From Pseudomonas viridiflava (GTDB taxonomy: Bacteria > Pseudomonadota > Gammaproteobacteria > Pseudomonadales > Pseudomonadaceae), in contig NZ_RBTP01000042.1 of NCBI RefSeq assembly GCF_003702045.1, positions 124,001 to 188,000 of the forward strand: a stretch of 64,000 nucleotides of DNA, read 5' to 3'. The position numbers and the translations under genes were made by a program. Shown piece after piece: positions 38,289 to 46,203 of the stretch (positions are counted from its first letter, which is position 1; each line of letters opens with the position of its first letter). A model generated the notes under the pieces. It did not search any database. It saw only the letters and a program-made list of their open reading frames with translations, and was not told where the DNA came from.

Positions 38289-38374
38289 CATGACTCCCTG
38301 AGTAGATAGGATGGCTCACAAAAATCTGCGGGTGCGCCAACACCGAACATTCTTTGCAGTTGAATTTCGTACCG

Positions 38375-38617
38375 TTAATGCGATGCTGTCTTTGAAAACG
38401 CGTTCATCACGATCACTCCCGTCACAATGAAAACGATGCCGATGATTGCTGGAAGATCCAGTCTTTGCTTAAAGGCAACGACTCCGACCTGCGTGATCAG
38501 GACGATGACCAAACCGGCCCATATGACGTAAGCAATCCCGAGTGGCAAACCTTTCAGTGCCTAGGCAAGCCCGTAGAATGCAGAGCCGTAAAAAACAACC
38601 ACCAGCCCGGTTGGCCA
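38375..38617 (-). pseudogene. Small multidrug resistance (EmrE/SugE) transporter, broken
   Basis: The minus strand encodes the C-terminal two thirds of an SMR transporter: the segment LKGLPLGIAYVIWAGLV, then QRLDLPAIIGIVFIVTGVI, ending near 38375. The reading frame contains an in-frame TAG at about 38561-38563, between YGSAFYGLA and ALKGLP. The N-terminal helix with the essential Glu is missing; a TGA precedes WPTGLVVVFYG. It is divergent from the TetR gene that probably once controlled it. Confidence 0.85.
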
Positions 38618-38645
38618 TCATCGTTTCGCAGGAACGATTTTTACA

Positions 38646-38657
38646 ATACGATCGTAT
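38646..38657. promoter_or_regulatory. Palindromic operator between SMR relic and tetR gene
   Basis: ATACGATCGTAT is a perfect 12-base palindrome in an AT-rich segment 33 bases before the TetR start. The likely binding site of that repressor. Confidence 0.55.
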
Positions 38658-38689
38658 CGTACATCATTTTTACGTTGTAGAATCCACTC

Positions 38690-39235
38690 ATGACTTCAAA
38701 AGCGCACACCTCCCGGCCTCCGAAACAACCTGACCAGGTCAAAAGGAGGCTTTTTCACGCCGCCACTGTGTTGTTAAGTTCTGGTCAGCCTGTTTCGATC
38801 GGATCAATTGCCACTGCAGCCGGTGTCAGCAAGGGTGCTGTACAGCATCATTTCGGCACGAAAGAACAGCTGCTCTCTGCGCTTTTCGATCTCTACATGG
38901 ATCAATTCAACGAAGCACTGGCGCTGGAAGATGCGTCGGCGCCACCAGCCTTGCGCTACGCACGTATGTCGCTCAATGCCACGTCGTATGAGGACACCGA
39001 GGGATGGCGCGCAATGGTAGTGGCCACCGTCATAGATCGCGGACTCGCGGCACGGTGGAGCGAACGGGCAGAAATCGAACGATCTACAGACCGAACTCCG
39101 TCTGCGAATGCCTTGCTTGTTCGTTTGGCGGCAGACGGGTTATGGCTATCGGATTTGCTGTCTACCTATAAGGTCGACACCAAAGAGCGCGAGGAACTTG
39201 ATGTATTGATGCAAGAACTGCTCAAGAATCCTTGA
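38690..39235 (+). CDS. TetR/AcrR-family transcriptional repressor
   Basis: 181 residues. The N-terminal helix-turn-helix is clear (PVSIGSIATAAGVSKGAVQHHFGTKEQLL, residues about 28-56); the rest is a helical ligand-binding domain. It probably regulates itself and the divergent SMR efflux gene, now broken. The start has no strong ribosome binding site. Confidence 0.93.
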   Translation: MTSKAHTSRPPKQPDQVKRRLFHAATVLLSSGQPVSIGSIATAAGVSKGAVQHHFGTKEQLLSALFDLYMDQFNEALALEDASAPPALRYARMSLNATSYEDTEGWRAMVVATVIDRGLAARWSERAEIERSTDRTPSANALLVRLAADGLWLSDLLSTYKVDTKEREELDVLMQELLKNP

Positions 39236-39415
39236 TCATGCACTGCTGAACAGCTCACTGGTCCGGTCGGTCAACGCTTTCATCGCCGGGAGCCGAAATC
39301 GAGTCGGCCTTGTGCGCGGCTCTGCGCGCTTAATCCTTGTATCCCAAGGTCAGTTATTTCTCTCAGGATGCAAGCAGCGATACAGGGACGCTGGGGCGGA
39401 CAGCCAGGCACAAAA

Positions 39416-39438
39416 AAACCGGCTCAAGTGGCCGGTTT
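39416..39438 (-). terminator. Orphan tRNA-Leu terminator
   Basis: On the minus strand AAACCGGC-CACTTGA-GCCGGTTT followed by a T-run: a perfect intrinsic terminator 44 bases beyond the tRNA-Leu 3' remnant. In an uninterrupted chromosome it would end the tRNA transcript. Confidence 0.8.
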
Positions 39439-39482
39439 CTTTAGTGCTGAGAGTCTGGTAGAGACTTTCAGATATTGCTATG

Positions 39483-39502
39483 TGGTGCCCCGAGGGGGAA
39501 TC
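39483..39502 (-). other. attL: 20 bases of a tRNA-Leu 3' end
   Basis: The minus strand reads GATTCCCCCTCGGGGCACCA, the 3' end of a tRNA-Leu (end of T stem, acceptor stem, CCA). The sequence beyond is unrelated, so the tRNA body is not here. The P. syringae effector locus normally ends at a tRNA-Leu gene; the phage has split the site and the complete tRNA should lie at its other end beyond the window. Confidence 0.85.
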
Positions 39503-39623
39503 TTAATACGCCGTATAGAAAATTGCTTTAGGTTGCATATCGCTGCAACTACTTGTTTATCATGATTTTTACCTTAATTTGCATGTGCAGATAGGGGCAT
39601 ATAGTTGCATTGGCGTGATAGGC

Positions 39624-39645
39624 TTTACGCCAAATTTACGCCAAA
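39624..39645. repeat. Tandem 11-bp repeat before the integrase gene
   Basis: TTTACGCCAAA occurs twice without a gap, ending 10 bases before the integrase start. Possible integrase arm-type or regulator site. Confidence 0.6.
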
Positions 39646-39655
39646 GGGGACCGAC

Positions 39656-40654
39656 GTGGCGTCGTATCGAAAGCGCAGCGGGGGGTGGCGAGCTGAGGTA
39701 GTCAAGCTTGGGATCCGCGACTCGCACACCTTTGCGACAAAAGCAGCTGCCGTTGCATGGGCAACGCATCGTGAAGCAGGGATCCTAGCAGGAAGTGGGA
39801 AGCCAAAAGCTGGCAATCAAATGACGTTATCGGACGCGTTGAGACGATACAAGCGCGACGTATCGACTACGAAGGCTGGTCAGCGCTGGGAAGAGCTGCG
39901 CCTGGATAAGATGGACAATGAGCTAACGTTCGTTGGTGAGATGATTGGCAACGTCACCGCTGACCAAATTGCTGAGTGGCGCGATCTTAGGCTGAGGAAG
40001 GTATCCGGTCCTTCTGTCCGGCGCGATATGACTTTGCTCTCGTCTGTTTTCGAAATAGCCAAGCGGGAGTGGAAATGCTGTACAAGCAATCCCGTACGTG
40101 AGGTCAAGCGACCTAGCAATGGTAGGCCAAGAGATCGTCGCGTCTCCGAGTCTGAAGAGAGCGCTCTCATTGGCCGATTAGGGTTCATTGAGGGTGTTGC
40201 TCCGGCTACTTTGCATCAAGAGCTTGCCTATGTTTTTCTATTAGCGCTTGAAACTGCGATGAGGCAGGGGGAGATTTTAGGTTTGATCGTTGACGACGTG
40301 CGGCTTAAGGATCGATATGTCCGTTTGCGAATGACCAAGAACGGTGAAAGCAGAAATGTGCCGCTTACAAGGCGAGCCGGAGAGCTACTGCAAAAGCTGG
40401 TGGGTGACCGCGCTGGAGACAGCAAAGTTTTCAGGCTCGGTTCTGCTTCCGCCGACGCTATGTTCCGAAAAGTCAGGGATGAGCTTGGCATCAACGATCT
40501 GCACTTCCATGACACCAGGCACGAAGCGACTACTCGACTCGCTCGAAAAGTCGACATGTTGGACCTCGCACGGATTACAGGTCATAAAGATCCGCGATCA
40601 TTGATGGTGTATTACAACGCAACCGCCCCTGAAATGGCGCAGAGGCTCGACTGA
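39656..40654 (+). CDS. int: Prophage tyrosine integrase
   Basis: 332 residues from the GTG at 39656, chosen for the AAGGGGA site upstream; a longer frame opens at 39605. N-terminal arm-binding and core-binding domains, then the catalytic domain with the Arg in TAMRQGEILGL, the HxxR box in HFHDTRHEA, the second His in ITGHKD and the nucleophile Tyr in LMVYYNA. It lies beside the tRNA-derived attL and should catalyse integration and excision there. Confidence 0.96.
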   Translation: MASYRKRSGGWRAEVVKLGIRDSHTFATKAAAVAWATHREAGILAGSGKPKAGNQMTLSDALRRYKRDVSTTKAGQRWEELRLDKMDNELTFVGEMIGNVTADQIAEWRDLRLRKVSGPSVRRDMTLLSSVFEIAKREWKCCTSNPVREVKRPSNGRPRDRRVSESEESALIGRLGFIEGVAPATLHQELAYVFLLALETAMRQGEILGLIVDDVRLKDRYVRLRMTKNGESRNVPLTRRAGELLQKLVGDRAGDSKVFRLGSASADAMFRKVRDELGINDLHFHDTRHEATTRLARKVDMLDLARITGHKDPRSLMVYYNATAPEMAQRLD

Positions 40655-40958
40655 ATGCCGAGATTCATCCAGTCTTTTCAGGAAAGGGCAACAGCTCTAG
40701 GCGTGCTTCTCGGCAGAGCGCATAGCTGACGGCTGCAAAAAGGTGACAGGGTGTGGATGCGATTCCTGTCTCAATAGGATGATTCAAGACACATTCCAGA
40801 GGTGAGCTTGGCCGAACGACAACGGAAAGGATGGTAAGGCTCGCCGTACCGATCATGGTAAAGCTAGAATGATGATGGAGATCCGTTCCGCGGGAGTGCT
40901 TTCCCTAAGGTTTTCGGTAGTCGCTGTGGCGTGCAGGGATACGCATAAGGAGATGTTG
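40655..40958. other. Intergenic region after the integrase
   Basis: 304 bases without a convincing gene. An inverted-repeat-poor stretch; only the AAGGAG ribosome binding site of the next gene near its right end is recognisable. Confidence 0.5.
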
Positions 40959-41834
40959 ATGGCGAAGCAGCAGACTAAAATGGGTAAGGTTATGTCAATA
41001 TTGAACATGAAGGGTGGGGTTGGAAAAACAACTTTGACCGCCCATGTATTCAGAGAGTTTTACAAAACACATGAAAAAAATGTGTTACTCATTGATATCG
41101 ACCCCCAGTTCAATCTTACCCAGACTATTTTTCCTGAGGCGCTTTATGAGAAGGTAAAGAACGCTCGTCGCACAATGTTGTCTGTGATGGAATCCCCTGA
41201 AGACGTATCGCTATACAGTGTTCATGAACAAAACGGTGACGTACCGCAAGTTGATGACGTGAAATTTTCGATGTATAGCCTCAAAAACGGCATAAGATTT
41301 GACCTGATTCCCGGCGATTTTAGTTTGTGCAAGTATTCCCTCATGAGCGATAAGTCTATTTTGGATGTCGCAGCCGCGAGGTTCGCTAAATTCGTCGAGC
41401 AAGCTCGCGAGCATTACGATCTTATATGCATTGATTGCAATCCGAGCTCGTCGTTCTTGACAGTATGCGCGCTGAAATCTTCCACGCACTTGCTTGTTCC
41501 TGTAAGACCTGACCGTTACTCGATGTTGGGGTTGCGTATGCTTGATGATTTCATAAGCGGTTTTAGGGGACTCGAAGCTCAATTAAAAAAAATCATCATT
41601 TTGAATGGGATTCCAACGTCGAAATATGATCCGACCGTCGAGAATGAATTGCGCAGCGATCCAACCTATGGCCGAATAACGCTAGCTGCGTCTATGCATA
41701 TGACGCGGCTTTTGGAAGCTAGTCCGACGCGTACGGGTTTCGCGACCGATCGAAAAGCGCCTCATTCGAAGGCTTTGAAAGATAGGATTGCGCGAATTAA
41801 CAAAGAACTGGCCGTAGCACTGGGATTAAAATGA
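40959..41834 (+). CDS. ParA/MinD-like ATPase, first gene of an AT-rich cassette
   Basis: 291 residues from the ATG at 40959, which has AAGGAG at proper distance. Deviant Walker A KGGVGKTTLT (near residue 19), then LLIDIDPQFNLTQ (A' motif) and YDLICIDCNPSSSFL (Walker B-like). This is the ParA/Soj family that partitions DNA or positions complexes. No centromere-binding ParB follows; the next gene overlaps by four bases and is unknown. AT-rich compared with the phage structural genes, which suggests recent acquisition as cargo. Confidence 0.85.
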   Translation: MAKQQTKMGKVMSILNMKGGVGKTTLTAHVFREFYKTHEKNVLLIDIDPQFNLTQTIFPEALYEKVKNARRTMLSVMESPEDVSLYSVHEQNGDVPQVDDVKFSMYSLKNGIRFDLIPGDFSLCKYSLMSDKSILDVAAARFAKFVEQAREHYDLICIDCNPSSSFLTVCALKSSTHLLVPVRPDRYSMLGLRMLDDFISGFRGLEAQLKKIIILNGIPTSKYDPTVENELRSDPTYGRITLAASMHMTRLLEASPTRTGFATDRKAPHSKALKDRIARINKELAVALGLK

Positions 41835-42346
41835 AAAGTCCAGATGTCTCACGAATGTTGCAGTTGATGGTCGTTGCTGGTTGGTCGAGGCGAGATATAG
41901 TCCGTCTTTGTAATGAGCTGTCCTCTTTACCATTAGAAGTGGTAGAGGATGCTGTGGAAGAAAGTTTCCAGGTGCAAAAGGTCATAAGTGGTAGCCTTGA
42001 TGCTCGTTACTCTAACTATCATCATGCTAGTGACTATATCAGTCCATCCCTTGAGTCCTATGATATGGGGTCTCACTATTCGAGTCAAAGTATGAATAGT
42101 GAGCTAAATTTTAAGGTTAGACAGCTTCTGGTTGACGAGTTGGGGCTATCTTCAGAAGAGATAGTACATCTTATGGCTGAGCACTTAAAGCGATTTTATG
42201 TCCCGCCACTATCGAAAAAATCTTTGTCCAATTGGCTTGATAGGCTGAGTGTGCATGTCCCTCCTTCTGAGGTGCTGTACGCGGCAACCTCTGTTTTTAA
42301 TAAATTTAAAGATAAAAAGGGGTTGGATTGGAATGTGCGCCGCTAA
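41831..42346 (+). CDS. Unknown protein, second gene of the ParA cassette
   Basis: 171 residues, no family recognised. Two helical regions (VSRMLQLMVVAGWSRRDIVRLC and VRQLLVDELGLSSEEIVHLMAEHLKRF) are joined by a Ser/Tyr/His-rich linker. The ATG overlaps the ParA stop (ATGA) and the end overlaps the next gene, so the three are translated together. It could be an adaptor in a ParB-like place, which is only a guess. Confidence 0.7.
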   Translation: MKSPDVSRMLQLMVVAGWSRRDIVRLCNELSSLPLEVVEDAVEESFQVQKVISGSLDARYSNYHHASDYISPSLESYDMGSHYSSQSMNSELNFKVRQLLVDELGLSSEEIVHLMAEHLKRFYVPPLSKKSLSNWLDRLSVHVPPSEVLYAATSVFNKFKDKKGLDWNVRR

Positions 42347-43043
42347 AAAGAGTATTCATGAAAAACAACGCTTCGAGCTAATTAAATCAGTTTCTGGGTT
42401 TTCCGATGCTGATGGTTTAATGATATTGGAGGAATTTCAAGCGTCGTCAAAGTTGCTGCTCGTTTGGGTAGAAGCATTGCGCAGATATTTCTTAACTAAA
42501 GTTGCTGATGAGTTGTTGCATGCGGTAGCGTCCAGTATTAGAGAGGCTGCCGCCTTCGCCGCATTAGGATTAGTAAGGCCTTCGCTTTTCGCACTTCGAG
42601 CTCAGCTAGATTTGATGCTAAGTTGGTTGTATTTTAAAGACCACCCCGTAGAGTACAAGAGTCTATGCCGAACGGGAGATGGTTTTGTTTTGAAAAAAGA
42701 AGCGCTGCGATATTTTACTGAAAATTATACTGGGTTTGGTGAAAAATTTGGTCTTCTTTCTGCGCTCAACTCCGATAAATTCGATGTTTACAGGCTCCTG
42801 TCAGCGCACGTTCACTCTCAGAGTCCGTTCGTAATTTCAGAAGTTGTCAGCTTGAAAGATGTTGTACGTGAGGCAAGGTTGCTGAGGCAGTGTGTTACTT
42901 TGCAAGGCGATGTTGCTCAGTATCTCAGTGATATTCTTTTCTCGCTCGGAATAATTAGTAATCTAGGGTTGCCAGCTGCAGTTACCGAAAATTTGACTTC
43001 AAGGCTAACAACGGACAAGCAGAAAAATATCATTTTTCAGTAA
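42333..43043 (+). CDS. Unknown helical protein with R-x4-H motif, third gene of the cassette
   Basis: 236 residues from the ATG at 42333, overlapping the previous gene by 14 bases; all-helical in appearance. Near residues 154-161 it has RLLSAHVH, matching the R-x4-H signature of HEPN ribonucleases, preceded by a long helical segment (LRAQLDLMLSWLYFKDH). HEPN membership is uncertain: a single short motif can occur by chance. AT-rich like its neighbours. Nothing else lies between this gene and 43,190. Confidence 0.65.
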   Translation: MCAAKKSIHEKQRFELIKSVSGFSDADGLMILEEFQASSKLLLVWVEALRRYFLTKVADELLHAVASSIREAAAFAALGLVRPSLFALRAQLDLMLSWLYFKDHPVEYKSLCRTGDGFVLKKEALRYFTENYTGFGEKFGLLSALNSDKFDVYRLLSAHVHSQSPFVISEVVSLKDVVREARLLRQCVTLQGDVAQYLSDILFSLGIISNLGLPAAVTENLTSRLTTDKQKNIIFQ

Positions 43044-43189
43044 GATATGAGTGTTAGAGCGGCGTTAGATTGGTGAGTAGTAAGTTTTTTTTAAATGCAG
43101 GCGGCATGAAGAGTTAGTCCAGTCCCATGCAAGAAGCACTCTAATGATAAATTTAGATGAATGTTATTCCTGTTTCGTATTTCAGCCCG

Positions 43190-43513
43190 TCATGCTACCC
43201 TTCGAGTGTTCCGTGATATTGGAAGTTTGGCTCGATTCTGGCGTGCCCATTTAATCACCTCTCCTCCAAACCAGCGTTTCACAGCTTTAGACCCTTTGCT
43301 GCTCGCACAGGGTTGTAACGGTTCTGGAAAATCGGGTTGGACAACAACGCGCCTTTCTACGGTATATTGAGAAAGCTTTAAGTACGTTGCTATGTCGTCA
43401 AAGGTCCACAGCTCGTCTTCAATTGAGACCCTAGACGCCCTCAATTCGGTCACCAATGCTCTAAGAGTTATTAGCAGCTCCGCGCTTTCAGAGTTTACGA
43501 TTAGTTCCTTCAT
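43190..43513 (-). CDS. Excisionase / AlpA-like DNA-binding protein
   Basis: 107 residues from the ATG at 43513, overlapping the stop of the gene before it (ATGA). The segment ELWTFDDIATYLKLSQYTVERRV is a winged-helix MerR/AlpA-type DNA-binding domain, followed by a site with PEPLQP and KRWFGGEVIKWARQ, the usual end of phage excisionase-like proteins. Last gene of the leftward operon and the one closest to the integrase, which fits an excisionase. Confidence 0.75.
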   Translation of the reverse strand: MKELIVNSESAELLITLRALVTELRASRVSIEDELWTFDDIATYLKLSQYTVERRVVVQPDFPEPLQPCASSKGSKAVKRWFGGEVIKWARQNRAKLPISRNTRRVA

Positions 43514-44130
43514 GATTGCTGCTCCATCAGCTCGTCTGCAGTAGTCTCGAAGCATTGGGCGTGACGGTACAGAGGCTCAATCTTGAAACCTCGCTGTTTT
43601 GCTGCCAAGGCGGTTTCATGCCCCCTCACGGTTTTGCACCAGCTTCCACGACTGGATAGCACATCCCACGCGATTGGTTGGCTCGGCTTATTGACCCTGT
43701 GAAAGGCCGATGTCTGTACAGTCGGATTGGTGCCCCGTAGGTGCAGCATCATGGCAAAGTTCACAATAGCCTCGAAGTTGTCAAAATTGCTTCTGGAAAG
43801 ATGCCCTACCCGAAGGTCGGCCAGTTGCTCGCCCCGTGCCGCCGCCTCACTCCAGCCTTGACGGCCTTTAGCACGGGCGTTGGCTAGCTTGGCTTTCATT
43901 GCCGCGGCGAACGTGTCCACAGCTCGGTTATCGAGGTGTTGAGCCGCTTGCTGGGGAAAGGGACGTTTCCAAAACGCATCCAGATCTGCCAGGTACTGAG
44001 CTACCTCGGGGGTATCAAGATGGCTGATCAGCGCGCTGGACCTACTCAGCAGGAGTACACAATCGTTCAACACTTTCACGGTTTCGGCGAGCTGTCTTCG
44101 GGCTACGTCGCGTGCTTTTGTACGGCTCAT
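43510..44130 (-). CDS. Phage protein of unknown function
   Basis: 206 residues. The central segment (KGRQGWSEAAARGEQLADLR... NFAMMLHLRG) resembles a domain frequent in early phage proteins, where a Trp-containing loop precedes a conserved NFAMML-like helix. Function unknown. Overlaps both neighbours by four bases. Confidence 0.7.
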   Translation of the reverse strand: MSRTKARDVARRQLAETVKVLNDCVLLLSRSSALISHLDTPEVAQYLADLDAFWKRPFPQQAAQHLDNRAVDTFAAAMKAKLANARAKGRQGWSEAAARGEQLADLRVGHLSRSNFDNFEAIVNFAMMLHLRGTNPTVQTSAFHRVNKPSQPIAWDVLSSRGSWCKTVRGHETALAAKQRGFKIEPLYRHAQCFETTADELMEQQS

Positions 44131-44633
44131 GCTGCCTCCCGTGCTGCATCGTCCGTGGCAACCGCAGGCCTTTCAGCGAGACGAGTCTTCGCATGAATGC
44201 GATGTGCGATGCTTTCCAAGTGGATAAGCTGGGAAGCAGCCCGCACTCGCCAAGGTTCCGTGCCTTTCATTGGCACCCACGTCCTGTGAGCCAGATTGAG
44301 CGTTGTCGCGGTGTCCAGCAGCACTTGCATGTCTGCTTGAGTCAGCAGGCAGGTAGGGTTGTTCGTCAGACGTGTTTCAAGGTCCCTGATCGTCAGGTTT
44401 TTGATTTCAATGGACTGGAGAAAACCTCTGCGCTCGCGCTCACGACGGCGGGCGAGCATGGCGATGTCCGCGTTCAATGCGTCCAAGCGTGCGCTGCTAT
44501 CAGCTATGCCTGCTGATTTTCCCGCCCAGTACGACCTGCGCAGTGCCCGTTTGAATGCTCTCTCGACGAATACGGTGAGGAGCAGAAAGCATACGACCAG
44601 GCCGGTCAAAATGATGATGTGCTGTGCTTGCAT
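44127..44633 (-). CDS. Phage membrane protein of unknown function
   Basis: 168 residues with one N-terminal transmembrane helix (IIILTGLVVCFLLLTVFV), then a coiled-coil, arginine-rich cytoplasmic part. Preceded by a stem-loop at 44653-44691 that carries the recurring CCTCTCACCAC loop. Function unknown. Confidence 0.75.
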   Translation of the reverse strand: MQAQHIIILTGLVVCFLLLTVFVERAFKRALRRSYWAGKSAGIADSSARLDALNADIAMLARRRERERRGFLQSIEIKNLTIRDLETRLTNNPTCLLTQADMQVLLDTATTLNLAHRTWVPMKGTEPWRVRAASQLIHLESIAHRIHAKTRLAERPAVATDDAAREAA

Positions 44634-44652
44634 GTGCTGTGTCCTTGGGTAG

Positions 44653-44691
44653 GCCCGTCGCCGGATCGGTGGTGAGAGGACGGCGGCGGGC
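44653..44691 (-). other. Stem-loop with CCTCTCACCAC loop (copy 5)
   Basis: On the minus strand GCCCGCCGCCG and CGGCGACGGGC pair over 11 positions with one mismatch; the 17-base loop holds CCTCTCACCAC. It lies 20 bases before the 44633 start, in transcription direction. Confidence 0.75.
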
Positions 44692-44707
44692 TGAGGCGTG
44701 TTGAGGG

Positions 44708-45517
44708 TTAAGCCAGGGTGAAATTGCCGATGGTCAGATCAGTTGACTCGCCGACTTCCAGCGCTACGACCTGCTTGAACTCTTGGGCAAGGTCTTCGCG
44801 CAGCTGCGCCTCGCCGATCCAGCGCAGTCGGAGCACGGGCTGATCGCCGCCGGTGAGCACAGCGACGCGTAACTGGATGGTCCGAGCCTGCAGACCTTCG
44901 TAGGGGATGACGCTGAACAGCAGCTCAGCAGGGAGGCCGTCTGCCGACTTAGCTTCGATCTGCTCCATCGCCGAACGAGAGGCGCTCATGTCGCCGACGA
45001 CGTGTTCGCTTTTGCGTGCCTGTTCAATGGTGATGGAGCGAATTGCCCCGGCAGCTCGGCGCAGTTCAATCTCTGTTCCGTCCTGAGTCAGCGCCTGAAG
45101 GTTCGGTGCCCAGTCTTCAATGAAGTCGCTCAGCTCTTTTTGAGCGTGTTTGGACCCGGCTGCGCGCTCCAAAGCGACAAATGCAGCAGTCTTCTTCAAG
45201 GTGAGTTTGGCGCGGAAGTCCCCGTGGCCTGGATTGTCCTGATCGCCGAGGTTGAAAAAGACGGTACACGTCATGTCATCACTGTCCACAAAGCCCGACG
45301 TGCTGCCGTCGGCCTGGGCTTGCACGTATTCACTAAAATCTTTGAGTGAGGACGTCTCAAGCGCCCCTCGGAATCGGCTGCGGCTCTGCTGAAACTTCTC
45401 CAGACTGACCACCGTGACGGTCGCGGGGAGGGCGATTGAGGGCGTGAAGGTGTCCAGCGCCTTGGCATTCGCGAGTACGGCGGTGTCTTGGATCAACTGG
45501 ATTGCTTTGGCTTCCAT
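44708..45517 (-). CDS. DUF2303 (YfdQ-like) phage protein
   Basis: 269 residues matching the DUF2303/YfdQ family common in lambdoid and Pseudomonas prophage early regions (FSEYVQAQADGSTSGFVD; HGDFRAKLTLKKTAAFVALE; LSDFIEDWAPNLQAL). Function unknown; usually encoded next to a small protein like the one at 45561. The recurring motif lies at 45531-45543, just before its ribosome binding site CAGGAA. Confidence 0.85.
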   Translation of the reverse strand: MEAKAIQLIQDTAVLANAKALDTFTPSIALPATVTVVSLEKFQQSRSRFRGALETSSLKDFSEYVQAQADGSTSGFVDSDDMTCTVFFNLGDQDNPGHGDFRAKLTLKKTAAFVALERAAGSKHAQKELSDFIEDWAPNLQALTQDGTEIELRRAAGAIRSITIEQARKSEHVVGDMSASRSAMEQIEAKSADGLPAELLFSVIPYEGLQARTIQLRVAVLTGGDQPVLRLRWIGEAQLREDLAQEFKQVVALEVGESTDLTIGNFTLA

Positions 45518-45530
45518 GAATCATTTCCTG

Positions 45531-45543
45531 CTGTGGTGAGAGG
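45531..45543 (-). other. CCTCTCACCACAG motif without strong stem (copy 4)
   Basis: The minus strand reads CCTCTCACCACAG 14 bases before the DUF2303 start. Only a weak 4-bp stem surrounds it. Confidence 0.65.
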
Positions 45544-45560
45544 TATGAAAAAACGTTGTG

Positions 45561-45911
45561 TTACGACCTGCTTGGGATAGGGGCGGCTTTGCGATCAAAC
45601 ATCTGTTCTGCTGCAGGCGTTTCTGGAAACAGCGTCAGACGACCGCCTTCGCCTACATACATCGGCGTGTCGAGTGTGGTGTCCTCGGTACGACTGCCGC
45701 GTTTGGTGGGCACTTTGTAGGCCAGCTTGTGGTTGACGGTGACCTGGTGGCTGTCGGCAATTTGCTTGAGCGAAAACGTCAGTGTCACGGTGCCGACTTT
45801 CTTGTTGTCGACCACGCCTGCAGCCACTTCCGAGAGCGCGTGACCGATTTGGTCTGCAAAGACGCCTGCGTTGAGTTCGCCGATGAACTCGGCTGTGTCC
45901 GTGGGTTTCAT
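45561..45911 (-). CDS. Small phage protein, partner of DUF2303
   Basis: 116 residues, beta-rich (KKVGTVTLTFSLKQIADSHQVTVNHKLAYKVP). Found beside DUF2303 proteins in many prophages; no known function. A perfect 7-bp stem (GTCACTG/CAGTGAC, loop CCTCC) precedes it at 45932-45950. Confidence 0.75.
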   Translation of the reverse strand: MKPTDTAEFIGELNAGVFADQIGHALSEVAAGVVDNKKVGTVTLTFSLKQIADSHQVTVNHKLAYKVPTKRGSRTEDTTLDTPMYVGEGGRLTLFPETPAAEQMFDRKAAPIPSRS

Positions 45912-45960
45912 GTCCTGTGCCTCTGGTTGATGTCACTGGGAGGCAGTGACCACCTTTGAA

Positions 45961-46203
45961 TCAGGCCGCTTTGGACTTAGCCTGTGCATCGAGGTAAGCA
46001 GCCAGATCGTGCAGGTAGACCACTGGCTGGCCCTTGTTCGATCCTCCCAGCCGGGTCACCTTGAGATTGATACGACCTGCGTTGATCTTGCGAAGCAGGT
46101 ATCGATCACTCGAGATGTGCGAGAAGTAGCGTTCCCGCACGGTGCTCAGGGTGGGGCAGGGCGTGGCGAATTGATCGCGGAGCTGGTTTAGCGTTTCGCT
46201 CAC
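45961..46203 (-). CDS. PrtN-family (pyocin activator-like) regulator
   Basis: 80 residues from the GTG at 46203, which overlaps the upstream stop (GTGA). The pattern RERYFSHISSDRYLLRKINAG...VYLHDLAAYLDAQ matches the pyocin activator PrtN family. PrtN activates pyocin genes after DNA damage; prophage copies may regulate phage genes. The longer frame to 46299 runs through the upstream gene and is not used. Confidence 0.82.
   Translation of the reverse strand: MSETLNQLRDQFATPCPTLSTVRERYFSHISSDRYLLRKINAGRINLKVTRLGGSNKGQPVVYLHDLAAYLDAQAKSKAA

Noticed and set aside
40959..43043. Plasmid-type partition locus
   Set aside because: ParA-like ATPase is present, but neither a ParB-like DNA-binding protein nor centromere repeats can be seen and an integrase is adjacent.
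45932..45950. Perfect stem GTCACTG/CAGTGAC as another member of the stem-loop family
   Set aside because: Its 5-base loop CCTCC lacks the CCTCTCACCAC motif, so it is not counted as a copy.
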